Below are positions 6,550 through 13,451 of a DNA stretch of 13,451 nucleotides, piece by piece. Numbering within the stretch: the first letter of the stretch is position 1; each line of letters begins with the position of its first letter. The DNA is from Candidatus Aerophobota bacterium. Lineage in GTDB: Bacteria > Aerophobota > Aerophobia > Aerophobales > B3-G15. The position numbers and the translations under genes were made by a program. The DNA lies in the NCBI GenBank assembly GCA_014859225.1, contig JACUUP010000032.1, forward strand, positions 1-13,451, read 5' to 3'. The notes beneath the pieces are model-generated. The model was given only the letters and a program-made list of their open reading frames with translations, did no database searches and was not told the origin of the DNA.

Positions 6550-7527
6550 ATGGGACTCCAGATAAAAATGTGGCTACTTGTTAGCCTGATGTTTGGGCTC
6601 CTTTATGCAGTTATTACGGGAGTTGGAAGTTATCTGGGAGTGGGAAATGCTTTGTTTTATGTGGTGCTGGCAGGATTTTTCATGGGCATTCAGTATCTGG
6701 TTGGACCCGCACTTGTTGCTGCAATTATGAGGGTAAGGTGGGTATCAGAAAAAGAGGAACCTGAGCTTCACATAATGGTAGCCGAGCTTGCTCAAAGAGC
6801 ATCAATCCCAAAACCAAGACTTGGCATTTCCCGGATTTCTATTCCCAATGCTTTTGCTTTCGGGAGAAGTTTGAAAGATGGGAGAGTTTGTGTTACCGAA
6901 GGAATCACAAGGCTGCTGAGCAAGGAGGAGCTTAAGGCAGTATTAGGTCATGAAATTGCACATCTCAAGCATCGTGATATGGTAGTTATAACTGTGCTTT
7001 CAGTTGTTCCTCTCATTTTTTATTGGCTTGCCTGGAGCTTGATGTGGGGAGGGATGGCTGGTGGTAGGCGAAGAGAAGGGGGAGGTTATGCAGCCCTTAT
7101 TGGACTTGCAGCTTTTGCACTATATTTTCTCACTAACCTTCTTGTTTTGTACGGCTCACGCATTAGAGAATACTATGCAGATGAGAGGAGCGTGAAGATA
7201 GGCAACCCTCCTCACTATTTAGCCTCAGCTCTCTACAAACTGGTCTATAGCTCGGCTCAGCTCAGGAGAAGCCATCGGGCAAAAGAAGAGTTACAAAGAG
7301 TGCAGGCGGTCAGGGCATTTTTCTTGAACGATGTTGCCCGGGCTTCTACTGAAATTCAAGACTTAAAAGAAGTTGATACGAATTTAAGTGGGACCATAGA
7401 CCAAAATGAACTTTTAGCTTTACGGTCCAAAAGAATAAAACTCAAAGGAGTAGAGCACATAATGGAAGTTTTCACCACTCACCCAAATATGCTCAAGCGA
7501 ATCAAACGACTCGCCTCCCTTGTTTAA
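6550..7527 (+). CDS. htpX: M48-family membrane zinc metalloprotease HtpX
   Basis: Inner-membrane zinc protease that degrades misfolded membrane proteins as part of envelope quality control. The 325-residue protein has two N-terminal hydrophobic segments (about 7-27 and 33-58), the zinc-binding HEIAH (134-138), two more membrane segments (about 143-166 and 180-202), and the third zinc-ligand region REYYADE with E207. The C-terminal THPNMLKRI motif is typical of the family. A loop between segments 3 and 4 is rich in Gly and Arg (GGMAGGRRREGGG). A strong ribosome site (AAGGAGAGG) precedes the ATG. The gene lies 59 nt after pyrE. It is probably co-transcribed, but no function links it to pyrimidines. 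Confidence 0.92.
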   Translation: MGLQIKMWLLVSLMFGLLYAVITGVGSYLGVGNALFYVVLAGFFMGIQYLVGPALVAAIMRVRWVSEKEEPELHIMVAELAQRASIPKPRLGISRISIPNAFAFGRSLKDGRVCVTEGITRLLSKEELKAVLGHEIAHLKHRDMVVITVLSVVPLIFYWLAWSLMWGGMAGGRRREGGGYAALIGLAAFALYFLTNLLVLYGSRIREYYADERSVKIGNPPHYLASALYKLVYSSAQLRRSHRAKEELQRVQAVRAFFLNDVARASTEIQDLKEVDTNLSGTIDQNELLALRSKRIKLKGVEHIMEVFTTHPNMLKRIKRLASLV

Positions 7528-7683
7528 ATTGAACCTTTTCATCTTTTTCTATTGTGATTTTGTTGTGAAAGCTATATTTAGTTGACACAATTTACCCGCT
7601 AAAAACAAAGTTTTGCACTATTAGCCTTCCTATTCCTCCCTTTTTTCCCTTGAGTGTGTAAGCGAAATTGTTTTTGCGCTCAC

Positions 7684-7712
7684 TTGACATAAAAGAATCT
7701 ACGTGGTATAAA
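7684..7712 (+). promoter_or_regulatory. Near-consensus sigma-70 promoter of the transporter locus regulator
   Basis: A consensus -35 TTGACA (7684-7689) and TATAAA (7707-7712) are separated by exactly 17 nt, one mismatch from the full consensus. It drives the GntR-type gene beginning at 7764. Such a strong core promoter ahead of a repressor gene suggests it is held down by a bound regulator, possibly the GntR protein itself. Confidence 0.72.
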
Positions 7713-7724
7713 GTATAAAAACGG

Positions 7725-7745
7725 ATTATAAATTATAAATTATAA
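7725..7745 (+). repeat. Three perfect tandem copies of ATTATAA
   Basis: ATTATAA occurs three times without interruption, from 7725 to 7745, in the 5' leader between the promoter and the GntR-type start. The motif TATAAAAACG occurs both just before (7714-7723) and at the end of the array (7741-7750). It may be a simple slippage repeat, a protein-binding array, or an AT-rich unstructured leader that aids ribosome loading, since the Shine-Dalgarno of this gene is weak. Confidence 0.8.
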
Positions 7746-7763
7746 AAACGAAAGACGAAAAAA

Positions 7764-8435
7764 ATGAAAGGTGACGAAATAATTAAGGGGATAGGAGAAC
7801 AGCTATACCGCACACTTAAACAGAGGATTGTTGCACTTGAAATGCAGCCAGGGGAGCGTATTAACTTTTCAGATTTATCCAGGGAATTTGGGGTTAGTTT
7901 AAGTCCTCTGCGTGAGGCGGTAAAGAAATTATGTGAGAGTAGATTGGTAGAGTTTTTCCCCCGAAGGGGATATTATATATTTAAACCAGCTGTAGAGGAT
8001 GTGAAAAACATCTACGAATTAAGGAGAATGTTTGAGCACCATGCACTTAATTCCTTTAATAAGAGCAATCAGGATGATAAGAATTTACGAAAACTAAAAA
8101 AATTAGGCGAAGCTGTTCTGGGTAAAGGTGAGGAGAAAAAAAGAGCTATCTTGCTTGAGACTGAACAGATTCATATCTTTACAATCAGCCATTCAGAAAA
8201 TACTCACATGAAAAATCTTTTCCGCTCAATATATGATTTTACTCTATTTTTCCAGCATATGGTGGAAAGGGATATAGAGAGGTTTATAGGTGAGCATATA
8301 GCTATGGCAGATGCTCTTTTGAAGGGTGATATCAAGAAAGCTCACCAATTAGTGGATGAGCATACGGACGCAGCTATTCGGGAGATATGTAGAGCGCTGC
8401 AGGTAAGAGAGAAAGCGAGTAAAAGTAGCTTATAA
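7764..8435 (+). CDS. GntR-family transcriptional regulator (FadR subfamily, FCD domain)
   Basis: Ligand-responsive DNA-binding regulator, probably controlling the adjacent ABC transporter and catabolic genes. The 223-residue protein has an N-terminal winged helix-turn-helix (about 8-75) with the family signature INFSDLSREFGVSLSPLREAV and wing RRGYYI. It then has an all-helical FCD ligand domain: the IHIFTISHSENTHM helix supplies a His at the usual metal site, and later EHIAMAD and DEHTDAA supply further His ligands. The residue at the SR-P position of the recognition helix is SPLREAV, as in other FCD-type proteins. Effectors in this subfamily are usually small organic acids or sugar acids. 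The start is the ATG at 7764; only a weak purine-rich site precedes it. Confidence 0.9.
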   Translation: MKGDEIIKGIGEQLYRTLKQRIVALEMQPGERINFSDLSREFGVSLSPLREAVKKLCESRLVEFFPRRGYYIFKPAVEDVKNIYELRRMFEHHALNSFNKSNQDDKNLRKLKKLGEAVLGKGEEKKRAILLETEQIHIFTISHSENTHMKNLFRSIYDFTLFFQHMVERDIERFIGEHIAMADALLKGDIKKAHQLVDEHTDAAIREICRALQVREKASKSSL

Positions 8436-8693
8436 TTAAGTGATTGGAAGAACTACTTTATCCTGGAGGTTTAAAGTCAAACCAGGAAAAGAGCTAAAAA
8501 TAAGGACCGGGAGGAGGTGTTAATATTAGAAAGTTAATAGGTCCCAATAGCTCAGGGATAAAGAATGTTTTCAGGAGAAGAGGTGTTGAAAGGTTATAAG
8601 AAGCTTTCAGGAAAAATGGTGTAAGTCATGTAGAGAGAGTGCCGGATAAATTATCAGTAGTGTTTTATGAGAGTAAAATACAGGGAGGTTAGA
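8436..8693. other. Leader region before the binding-protein gene, with hairpin and degenerate frame
   Basis: This 258-bp region has no intact gene. It begins with a stem-loop (CCTGG..TTT 8462-8472 paired with AAACCAGG 8479-8486, with a 3-nt bulge and a 6-nt loop) that lacks a following U-run. A strong Shine-Dalgarno-like GGAGGAGG (8510-8517) is not followed by a normal start codon. A frame from 8528 to 8692 is peptide-like (RKLIGPNSSGIKNVF, then EAFRKNGVSHVERVPDKL) but carries a TAA at 8597-8599. Within it TTTCAGGAGAAGAGGTGT (8569-8586) recurs 36 nt later (8605-8622) with 15 of 18 bases the same. It could be a decayed small gene or a regulatory leader. Confidence 0.35.
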
Positions 8694-9743
8694 ATGTATA
8701 AAATAAAGGGTTGGTTGGTGATAGTGCTAACCCTGGCGTTAATCATGGGAACAACAGGAGTTGCTTTGGCACAAAAACCGATAGTAATTGGTGCTGTACC
8801 TTTCTATTTGGATAGGTATGACTCTTTCATGTTATATCTAAGGGAGACGGAACGCAGATTAAAGGAATTGGGAGTAGATTATAGACTAATTACGCGTGCT
8901 CCAGCCGGGGGTGCTAAGGACCATATAGGTCAATTAGCAATCATTGAAGATATGGTTGCTATGGGGGTGGATTATCTGGCGATGCTACCTACCAGCATAG
9001 AGATGCAGATACCAGCTTTCGGTCACGTTATTGAAGCAGGTATTCCGCTGATTATTACTGATTACCTGGATTACATAGAAGGTAGTGATGTTCCGGAAAC
9101 GGACCAAGAGTATTTTATAGCATATTCCCATTCTGATATGGGTAAGGCTGTTGCTGATTACGTCAAGGAAAACTATCGTAAGGGTGTAAAAATGGCCATA
9201 ATCCACGGTATCCCTGGACATATTACTAACGAACGGGCTGCGGAACACCTGCACATAGCAAATGGTGTGAATATAATATACAGGCACTGGGCTGACTTTG
9301 ATCGAGCCAAAGCTTATGCAGCTACCCTGGATGTACTTGTTGCCCATCCGGACGTAGAAATTATCCTGGGCATGAATAGCACTATGGCCATAGGTGTTGT
9401 TGCAGCAGTTGAGGCTATGGGGCGTCTTGACGACATTGATGTAATTGGATATGGTGGAATTATAGAGGAGCTAAATAACGTTGCGCTGGGCCGAATGATT
9501 ACCGTTGCCAGAAGTCACTTTCACACGGGCAAAGCTATGGCTGATATAATCTATCTTCACAGTCAAGGATTTAAAGACGTGCTGAGGAGGTCTATTCGTA
9601 CACCTTGCCTTGTACTTGATTCTGCCCAGGCTATCCGGGACAAATGGGACCATCGTTACCTTGAGATGATGCGCGAGGCATGGCCTGCTGACCCTGGCAT
9701 TGAGGTGTTCAATAAGTTATTTGGCGACTTAGTTGGACAATAG
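8694..9743 (+). CDS. Periplasmic sugar-type substrate-binding protein of ABC importer
   Basis: Extracytoplasmic solute-binding protein of the ribose/galactose-binding (PBP1-like) family, which delivers substrate to the downstream RbsC-type permease. The ATG at 8694 is preferred, with GGGAGG at 8683-8688 upstream, over an in-frame ATG at 8667 with no such site; this gives 349 residues. The N terminus is a signal peptide: MYKIK, a hydrophobic core, then VALA before Q27, a signal peptidase I site. There is no lipobox Cys, so the product should be free in a periplasm. The mature protein starts with strand KPIVIGAVPFY. Two alpha/beta lobes follow, with family segments such as GVDYLAMLP, AGIPLIITD, DVEIILGMNSTMAIG and DIDVIGYGG. 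The substrate is unknown; the flanking regulator and enzymes suggest a sugar, polyol or sugar-acid-like compound. Confidence 0.87.
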   Translation: MYKIKGWLVIVLTLALIMGTTGVALAQKPIVIGAVPFYLDRYDSFMLYLRETERRLKELGVDYRLITRAPAGGAKDHIGQLAIIEDMVAMGVDYLAMLPTSIEMQIPAFGHVIEAGIPLIITDYLDYIEGSDVPETDQEYFIAYSHSDMGKAVADYVKENYRKGVKMAIIHGIPGHITNERAAEHLHIANGVNIIYRHWADFDRAKAYAATLDVLVAHPDVEIILGMNSTMAIGVVAAVEAMGRLDDIDVIGYGGIIEELNNVALGRMITVARSHFHTGKAMADIIYLHSQGFKDVLRRSIRTPCLVLDSAQAIRDKWDHRYLEMMREAWPADPGIEVFNKLFGDLVGQ

Positions 9744-9781
9744 AAGAGTTTGAAAAACAGTAATTTCCGGCATTTTCTAAG

Positions 9782-9816
9782 TAGTGAAAGTTGAAGTTTT
9801 TCTCTTCATTTCACTA
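9782..9816 (+). repeat. Hairpin 1: 8+5-bp stem downstream of binding-protein gene
   Basis: TAGTGAAA (9782-9789) pairs with TTTCACTA (9809-9816), and after a 2-nt bulge TGAAG (9792-9796) pairs with CTTCA (9804-9808), closing a 7-nt T-rich loop. It begins 38 nt past the stop of the binding-protein gene. No U-run follows, so it is more like an mRNA 3'-end stabiliser than a terminator. Confidence 0.65.
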
Positions 9817-9826
9817 TAACCCACAA

Positions 9827-9886
9827 CAGGGGGAGGTGGAAACATTTCACAAAACATAAAGACAGGGAAAATTCCACCTCCCCTTG
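9827..9886 (+). repeat. Hairpin 2: 15-bp GC-rich stem between binding protein and permease
   Basis: GGGGAGGTGGAA (9830-9841) is exactly complementary to TTCCACCTCCCC (9872-9883). One G-U pair and two more pairs (9827-9829 with 9884-9886) extend the stem to 15 bp, with a 30-nt loop. The stem is very GC-rich compared with its surroundings. There is no U-run after it, so it should not terminate transcription by itself but could block 3' exonucleases. Confidence 0.8.
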
Positions 9887-9978
9887 CCTCAAAATGGTGG
9901 GGGTTGCTGAAAGCAAGAAGCGGTAGGCTTTTTAGAGTTTTATAAAGGGCAAAAAAGCGAATTCAGGAGGTTAATTCT

Positions 9979-10962
9979 ATGGTTAATTCTGTGCAATTAA
10001 TTTTGCGTAAATGGAAGATACTGGAGTATGCATATCCTAATTTTCGTGTTTTGACGACACTGTTCTTAATCTTCGTGGCAGCGATGATACTGCTGTCTAA
10101 TTTGAATCCCAGATTCTTTACCGTGGTTAATCTAACAAACATAATGACACAGTGTTCCATCTACGTAATTATGGGTATAGGCATGACGCTGGTTTTAACC
10201 ACGGGTGGACTTGATATTTCTATCGGTTCCATCGTTGGATTATCCACGGTTTTGATGGGGATTACCATGGTCCTGCTTCGCTATCCCACATGGGCGGGAG
10301 TTTTGATTGGGTTAGCAGTAGCAACTGCCTGTGGTGCTTTCAACGGTTTTTTTATTGTAGGGTGTAAGGTGCCGCCGCTTATCGTGACTCTGGGTAGCCT
10401 GGCTGTGTTTCGGGGGTTAGCCTATGTCTTGTCGGAGGGGGAGCTCTTTTTCGGCTTTCGCAGGGACTTTGTCTGGTTCTCCCGGGGAAGAGTTTTAGCA
10501 ATTCCCATGCCTATCTGGCTGGCAGTCATTGTGTTTATTCTGGGGTATTATCTTCTTAATAAGACTGTGACCGGGCGTCATGTCACCGCAATCGGCGGCA
10601 ATGAAGAAGCTGCTGCCTATACGGGAGTGCGTATCAGACGCCTCAAGTTTCTAACGTATGTGCTTAGTGGACTTTTAGCCGGCGTAGCAGCCATAATTTA
10701 TACGGCCCGCCTTAATGCTGCCCAGCCCACCATCGGCATGGGAGATGAGATACACGTCCTTGCTGCTGTAATTCTGGGCGGGACATCTCTTTTCGGTGGT
10801 CGTGGTACGATGCTTGGTACATTACTTGCGGTAGTGCTATTGCAGGTAGTGTCAAATGGGGTACTTCTTGCAGGTGTAGGGTTCTTCTGGCAGCAGGTGC
10901 TAATAGGGCTTATCTTTATTATTGTAGTGGCTTTCCGCACCCTTGGAAAAAGGGAAGCCTGA
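9979..10962 (+). CDS. Sugar ABC transporter permease, RbsC/AraH type
   Basis: Membrane subunit of a monosaccharide-type importer (BPD_transp_2 family). The 327 residues are mostly hydrophobic, with about eight to ten transmembrane segments. The family signatures are visible: TTGGLDISIGSIVGLST (74-90), the cytoplasmic coupling segment GGNEEAAAYTGVRIRRLK (206-223) that meets the ATPase, and AAVILGGTSLFGGRGTMLGT (262-281) in the last third. The ATG at 9979 is preceded by AGGAGG. It probably works as a homodimer with the ATPase encoded 29 nt downstream and receives substrate from the upstream binding protein. Confidence 0.92.
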   Translation: MVNSVQLILRKWKILEYAYPNFRVLTTLFLIFVAAMILLSNLNPRFFTVVNLTNIMTQCSIYVIMGIGMTLVLTTGGLDISIGSIVGLSTVLMGITMVLLRYPTWAGVLIGLAVATACGAFNGFFIVGCKVPPLIVTLGSLAVFRGLAYVLSEGELFFGFRRDFVWFSRGRVLAIPMPIWLAVIVFILGYYLLNKTVTGRHVTAIGGNEEAAAYTGVRIRRLKFLTYVLSGLLAGVAAIIYTARLNAAQPTIGMGDEIHVLAAVILGGTSLFGGRGTMLGTLLAVVLLQVVSNGVLLAGVGFFWQQVLIGLIFIIVVAFRTLGKREA

Positions 10963-10991
10963 ATTCTAAAATAAGCAGGGGAGCATACAGG

Positions 10992-11741
10992 ATGGAAAAG
11001 CAAAATTCAGTAGTAGTCATGAAGAATATCTGTAAAAGTTTTGGCGGCCTCCAGGCCTTAAAAAATGTAAATTTAAATCTCTATGAAGGGGAAGTTTTAG
11101 GAATAGTTGGTGATAATGGAGCGGGAAAATCAACCTTAATCAAGATTTTGAGTGGAGCCTACACCAAGGATGAAGGTGAAATATATGTTTTTGGTGAAAA
11201 AAGAGATATCAAGTCTCCCTTAGATGCCAGAAATTTAGGAATAGAAACCATTTATCAGAACCTGGCTCTGGTACCGGAATTTACCCCCGTAGAAAATGTA
11301 TTTCTTGCCCGGGAACTCAGAAAATCATTGCTAAGGTTGAGAGTTTTAGATAGAAAAAAAATGAAAAAAGAAATGGCTGGAACGCTTAAAAAAATTGGGA
11401 TAGATTCTGCAATGTTAGGGGCTGTGACGCGGAATCTGTCGGGTGGGCAGCAACAGTCAGTAGCAATTAGCAGAGCGATTCATTGGGATGCAAAAATTAT
11501 TATTATGGATGAACCAACCGCGTCTTTAGGGGTAGAGGAAAGTAGGAGAGTATTTCATGTTGTTAGGCAATTAAAGGAAAAAGGCGTTTCGGTTATACTC
11601 ATCACCCATAATATGCACAGCATTTTCGAGGTTTGCGATAGGATTGAGGTCTTAAGATTAGGAGAAAATGCTGGTATGCGAATGCGGGAAAAGACTACCC
11701 CGCAGGAGGTTGTAGGATTGATTATGGGCGAGAGGCCTTAA
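10992..11741 (+). CDS. Sugar ABC transporter ATP-binding protein (single-domain)
   Basis: Cytoplasmic ATPase powering the importer. It has one complete nucleotide-binding domain: Walker A GDNGAGKST (40-48), Q-loop IYQN with Q89, signature LSGGQ (149-153), Walker B IIIMDEPTA (169-177) and H-loop ITHN with H206. At 249 residues it is half the length of RbsA/MglA/XylG, which carry two fused domains. It therefore resembles FrcA-type single-domain ATPases and must dimerise. GGGGAG upstream of the ATG serves as ribosome site. The gap to the permease is 29 nt, and the SDR gene follows by 46 nt, consistent with one operon. Confidence 0.93.
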   Translation: MEKQNSVVVMKNICKSFGGLQALKNVNLNLYEGEVLGIVGDNGAGKSTLIKILSGAYTKDEGEIYVFGEKRDIKSPLDARNLGIETIYQNLALVPEFTPVENVFLARELRKSLLRLRVLDRKKMKKEMAGTLKKIGIDSAMLGAVTRNLSGGQQQSVAISRAIHWDAKIIIMDEPTASLGVEESRRVFHVVRQLKEKGVSVILITHNMHSIFEVCDRIEVLRLGENAGMRMREKTTPQEVVGLIMGERP

Positions 11742-11787
11742 ATCTGCGCTTGGTCTTCCATGTTTTCTAACAAAAGGAGGAGGGAAA

Positions 11788-12537
11788 TTGAGCCTCAAAA
11801 ATAAAACAGCTATTGTAACCGGGGCAGGAAGAGGGATTGGCGAAGCTTATGCCCTGGGGTTTGCTAAAAAAGGGGCTAATGTGGTGGTAGTTGACATTAA
11901 CCCCTCAGATGCTAAATCTGTTGCCAAAAAAATTGAAAAACTCGGTAGCAAAGTGCTTGTTCAAATTAGCGATGTTACTAAAAAAGCAGATGCTGAAAAG
12001 ATGGTTGAGGAAACTTTGAAAAGTTTTGGTAAAATTGATGTTCTGGTGAATAATGCTGGAATCCTTTTCCAGGAGCCATTTATATCTTCCACAGAAGAGC
12101 AGTATTACAAGATGTACGATGTGAATGTTAAAGGTGTTTTTCTCTGTGCCCAGGCTGTTTCCAAACAGATGATAAAACAAAAAAAGGGTAAAATAATAAA
12201 TGTTTCCTCCATCGCCGCAATTGTAGGGCAAACCAATCTATCTTTATACAGCTCTTCCAAAGGAGCAGTTCTTTCTCTAACCCGGGCTATGGCTCTTGAA
12301 CTTGCTCCTTACAATATTCAGGTTAATGCTATTTTACCTGGAACCACAGAGACTCCTATGGCAGCTGAAGCTTTAGCCAATCCACAAACCCGGGCCCAGC
12401 TAACCAGTGGAATTCCTCTTGGTAGATTGGGTAAACCCGAGGACCATGTGGGAGCAGTTCTTTATTTTGCCTCCGAAGAATCCAACTGGTGTACCGGTCA
12501 GACTCTAATTGTGGATGGAGGTTACTCTATGGTATAA
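11788..12537 (+). CDS. Short-chain dehydrogenase/reductase (SDR), probably NAD-dependent
   Basis: Classical SDR oxidoreductase of 249 residues that oxidises or reduces a hydroxyl/keto group. The cofactor motif TGAGRGIG (11-18) is followed by D36 after strand VVVVD, which favours NAD(H) over NADP(H). NNAG (88-91), N113, and the catalytic set S141, Y154 and K158 (YSSSK) are intact, as is the late PG motif ILPGTTETPM. The start is TTG at 11788, supported by the very strong AAAGGAGGAGGG just upstream; no ATG alternative fits this site. It sits in the transporter operon and next to a thiolase, so its substrate may be an imported polyol or sugar acid, or a 3-hydroxyacyl-type compound. The substrate cannot be decided from sequence. 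Confidence 0.92.
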   Translation: MSLKNKTAIVTGAGRGIGEAYALGFAKKGANVVVVDINPSDAKSVAKKIEKLGSKVLVQISDVTKKADAEKMVEETLKSFGKIDVLVNNAGILFQEPFISSTEEQYYKMYDVNVKGVFLCAQAVSKQMIKQKKGKIINVSSIAAIVGQTNLSLYSSSKGAVLSLTRAMALELAPYNIQVNAILPGTTETPMAAEALANPQTRAQLTSGIPLGRLGKPEDHVGAVLYFASEESNWCTGQTLIVDGGYSMV

Positions 12538-12559
12538 TTTGCTTTATAAAGGAAGTTAG

Positions 12560-13451
12560 ATGAGCAAAATAGCTCTTTGTCATCCTTTGAGGTCTGCGAT
12601 TGGCAGGTTCGGGGGAGCTCTTAAGAATACTCCGGCAGTTAGTTTAAGCTCAGTAGTAATTAAAAAGATTTTGGCATGTTCCAGAATGAATCCTGCTCTG
12701 GTGGATGAGTGCATTCTGGGTAATGTTTTGCAGGCAGGTCAGGGCATGAATCCAGCCAGGCAGGCTGTCCTTAAAGCTTCTCTTCCCGTTGAAGTTCCCG
12801 CTGTAACTATCAATAGAGTGTGCGCCTCGGGTCTACAGGCTGTTATTTTTGCTGTTCAAGCAATAAAGGCAGGTGATGCCGAACTTATAATCGCCGGAGG
12901 GATGGAAAATATGAATCGGGCTCCTTTTTACTTAGAAAAAGCTCGATTTGGTTATAGAATGGGTATGTATAAAGATGATATTGTTGACGGAATGGTTTAT
13001 GATGGTCTGTGGGATGTTTTTTGCAACTTTCATATGGGAATGACAGCTGAAAATATAGCTAAAAAGTACAAAATATCAAGAAACAGACAGGATGAGTTTG
13101 CTTTGATGAGTCACAGAAAAGCTGCAAAAGCCATTGAAGCAGGTTACTTTAAGGGTCAGATTGTCCCCATAGAGGTTTTTCCAGAAAAAAAAGAAGGTTT
13201 TGTGTTATTTGATATGGATGAGGGAGTGCGCACTGACACATCTATTGAAAAACTGACTGAGCTTGCGGCTGTATTTAAGAAAGATGGAACAGTAACTGCG
13301 GGAAATTCTTCCGGTATAAGTGATGGAGCTGCTGCCATGATAGTTACCACTGAAAAGAAGGCAAAAAGTTTAGGATTAGAAATTTATGCTATGGTTAAAT
13401 CGTATGCCCTGGTGGGAATAGAACCCGAGATGATGGGAATGGCACCGGTAT
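12560..13451 (+). CDS. Thiolase (acetyl-CoA acetyltransferase family), 3' end outside window
   Basis: Open from an ATG at 12560 (GGAAG upstream) to the window end, giving 297 complete codons with no stop. Thiolases make or cleave 3-ketoacyl-CoA using two cysteines and a histidine. The nucleophile region NRVCASGLQAV contains C88, where the family expects it. GGMENMNRAP (about 118-127), the adenine-loop region and TAGNSSGISDGAAA (near residue 250) are all conserved. The C-terminal GHP and CxGGG motifs, including the second catalytic Cys, lie beyond the window. The start sits 22 nt after the SDR stop, in line with operon membership. Biosynthetic (acetoacetyl-CoA forming) or degradative use is not determined. 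Confidence 0.9.
   Translation, partial: MSKIALCHPLRSAIGRFGGALKNTPAVSLSSVVIKKILACSRMNPALVDECILGNVLQAGQGMNPARQAVLKASLPVEVPAVTINRVCASGLQAVIFAVQAIKAGDAELIIAGGMENMNRAPFYLEKARFGYRMGMYKDDIVDGMVYDGLWDVFCNFHMGMTAENIAKKYKISRNRQDEFALMSHRKAAKAIEAGYFKGQIVPIEVFPEKKEGFVLFDMDEGVRTDTSIEKLTELAAVFKKDGTVTAGNSSGISDGAAAMIVTTEKKAKSLGLEIYAMVKSYALVGIEPEMMGMAPV

Larger units (their letters stand above)
7528..7763. other. Intergenic region between htpX and gntR-type gene
   Basis: This 236-bp gap holds no gene. It contains a weak imperfect hairpin (GCTAA 7598-7602 with TTAGC 7621-7625, and an inner AAAAC/GTTTT) followed by a pyrimidine-rich tract, which might end the htpX transcript. A second imperfect hairpin (about 7659-7680, AGCG/CGCT with an A/T stem) lies just upstream of the -35 box and could be part of an operator. 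The promoter and the three tandem 7-mers downstream are listed separately. Confidence 0.5.
9744..9978 (+). other. Structured intergenic region between binding-protein and permease genes
   Basis: This 235-nt gap lies inside one transcription unit and has no gene. It contains the two strong hairpins listed separately, then a short TTGCT-GAA-AGCAA hairpin (9904-9916). After that a very weak stem AAGC/GCTT (about 9918-9930) runs into a T-rich stretch (GCTTTTTAGAGTTTT), which could act as a partial attenuator. The permease ribosome site AGGAGG lies at the end. Confidence 0.6.

Noticed and set aside
7563-7590. TTGTG/CACAA inverted repeat with 18-nt spacing as a regulator operator
   Set aside because: The arms are only 5 bp and the region is AT-rich; this is expected by chance.
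8667-8693. ATG at 8667 as start of the binding protein
   Set aside because: The extra nine residues would add charged sequence before the signal peptide, and the ribosome site GGGAGG favours the ATG at 8694.
9827-9886. Hairpin 2 as a Rho-independent terminator
   Set aside because: The stem is strong but no U-tract follows, and the permease and ATPase genes lie downstream in the same unit.
10698-11003. 101-codon minus-strand open frame
   Set aside because: It is antisense to conserved permease motifs and is Pro/Ser/Thr-rich, as expected of a reversed hydrophobic gene.
1-13451. CRISPR array, tRNA, rRNA, insertion sequence or prophage genes
   Set aside because: No spaced identical repeats, cloverleaf, transposase or phage structural gene was found on either strand.

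Overview
The window is a compact, AT-rich stretch of bacterial chromosome. Genes abut or overlap, Shine-Dalgarno sites are mostly recognisable, and most promoters look like sigma-70 sites. The sugar-binding protein has a cleavable signal peptide but no lipobox cysteine, which hints at a diderm (Gram-negative-type) envelope. The gene mix (geranylgeranyl-reductase-like flavoprotein, HD hydrolase, a long HPr-like protein, pyrE, htpX, sugar ABC transporter, SDR, thiolase) would suit an anaerobic or fermentative uncultured lineage. I cannot name a taxon from sequence alone.

Layout. (1) 1-111: C-terminal tail of a membrane protein on the + strand. (2) 98-2679, minus strand: a two-gene Type II-like restriction-modification pair. 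The methyltransferase comes first and the PD-(D/E)XK-like endonuclease follows, coupled by an ATGA stop/start overlap. Its promoter region carries a perfect 13-bp inverted repeat that covers the predicted -35 box. (3) 2888-4554, minus strand: HD-domain hydrolase followed by an FAD-dependent geranylgeranyl-reductase-family oxidoreductase. (4) 4685-7527, plus strand: an unusual roughly 410-residue protein ending in a complete HPr-like phosphocarrier domain, followed closely by pyrE and then htpX. A divergent promoter pair lies between blocks 3 and 4. (5) 7764-13451, plus strand: a GntR/FadR-type regulator behind a near-consensus promoter, then a sugar-type ABC importer (periplasmic binding protein, RbsC-type permease, single-domain ATPase), an SDR oxidoreductase and a thiolase cut by the window edge.

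How the genes may work together. Block 5 reads as one regulated uptake-and-catabolism locus: the GntR protein senses a ligand, the ABC system imports it, and the SDR and thiolase process it or its products. Between the binding-protein and permease genes lie two strong mRNA hairpins, a plausible device for making much more binding protein than permease. Block 2 is a self-contained accessory defence module.

The most noteworthy items are the HPr-like fusion with its intact active-site His/Arg and regulatory-Ser positions, the palindrome over the restriction-modification promoter, the double hairpin inside the transporter transcript, and a degenerate reading frame with a 36-nt-spaced repeat ahead of the binding-protein gene. 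No tRNA, rRNA, CRISPR array or insertion sequence was seen.
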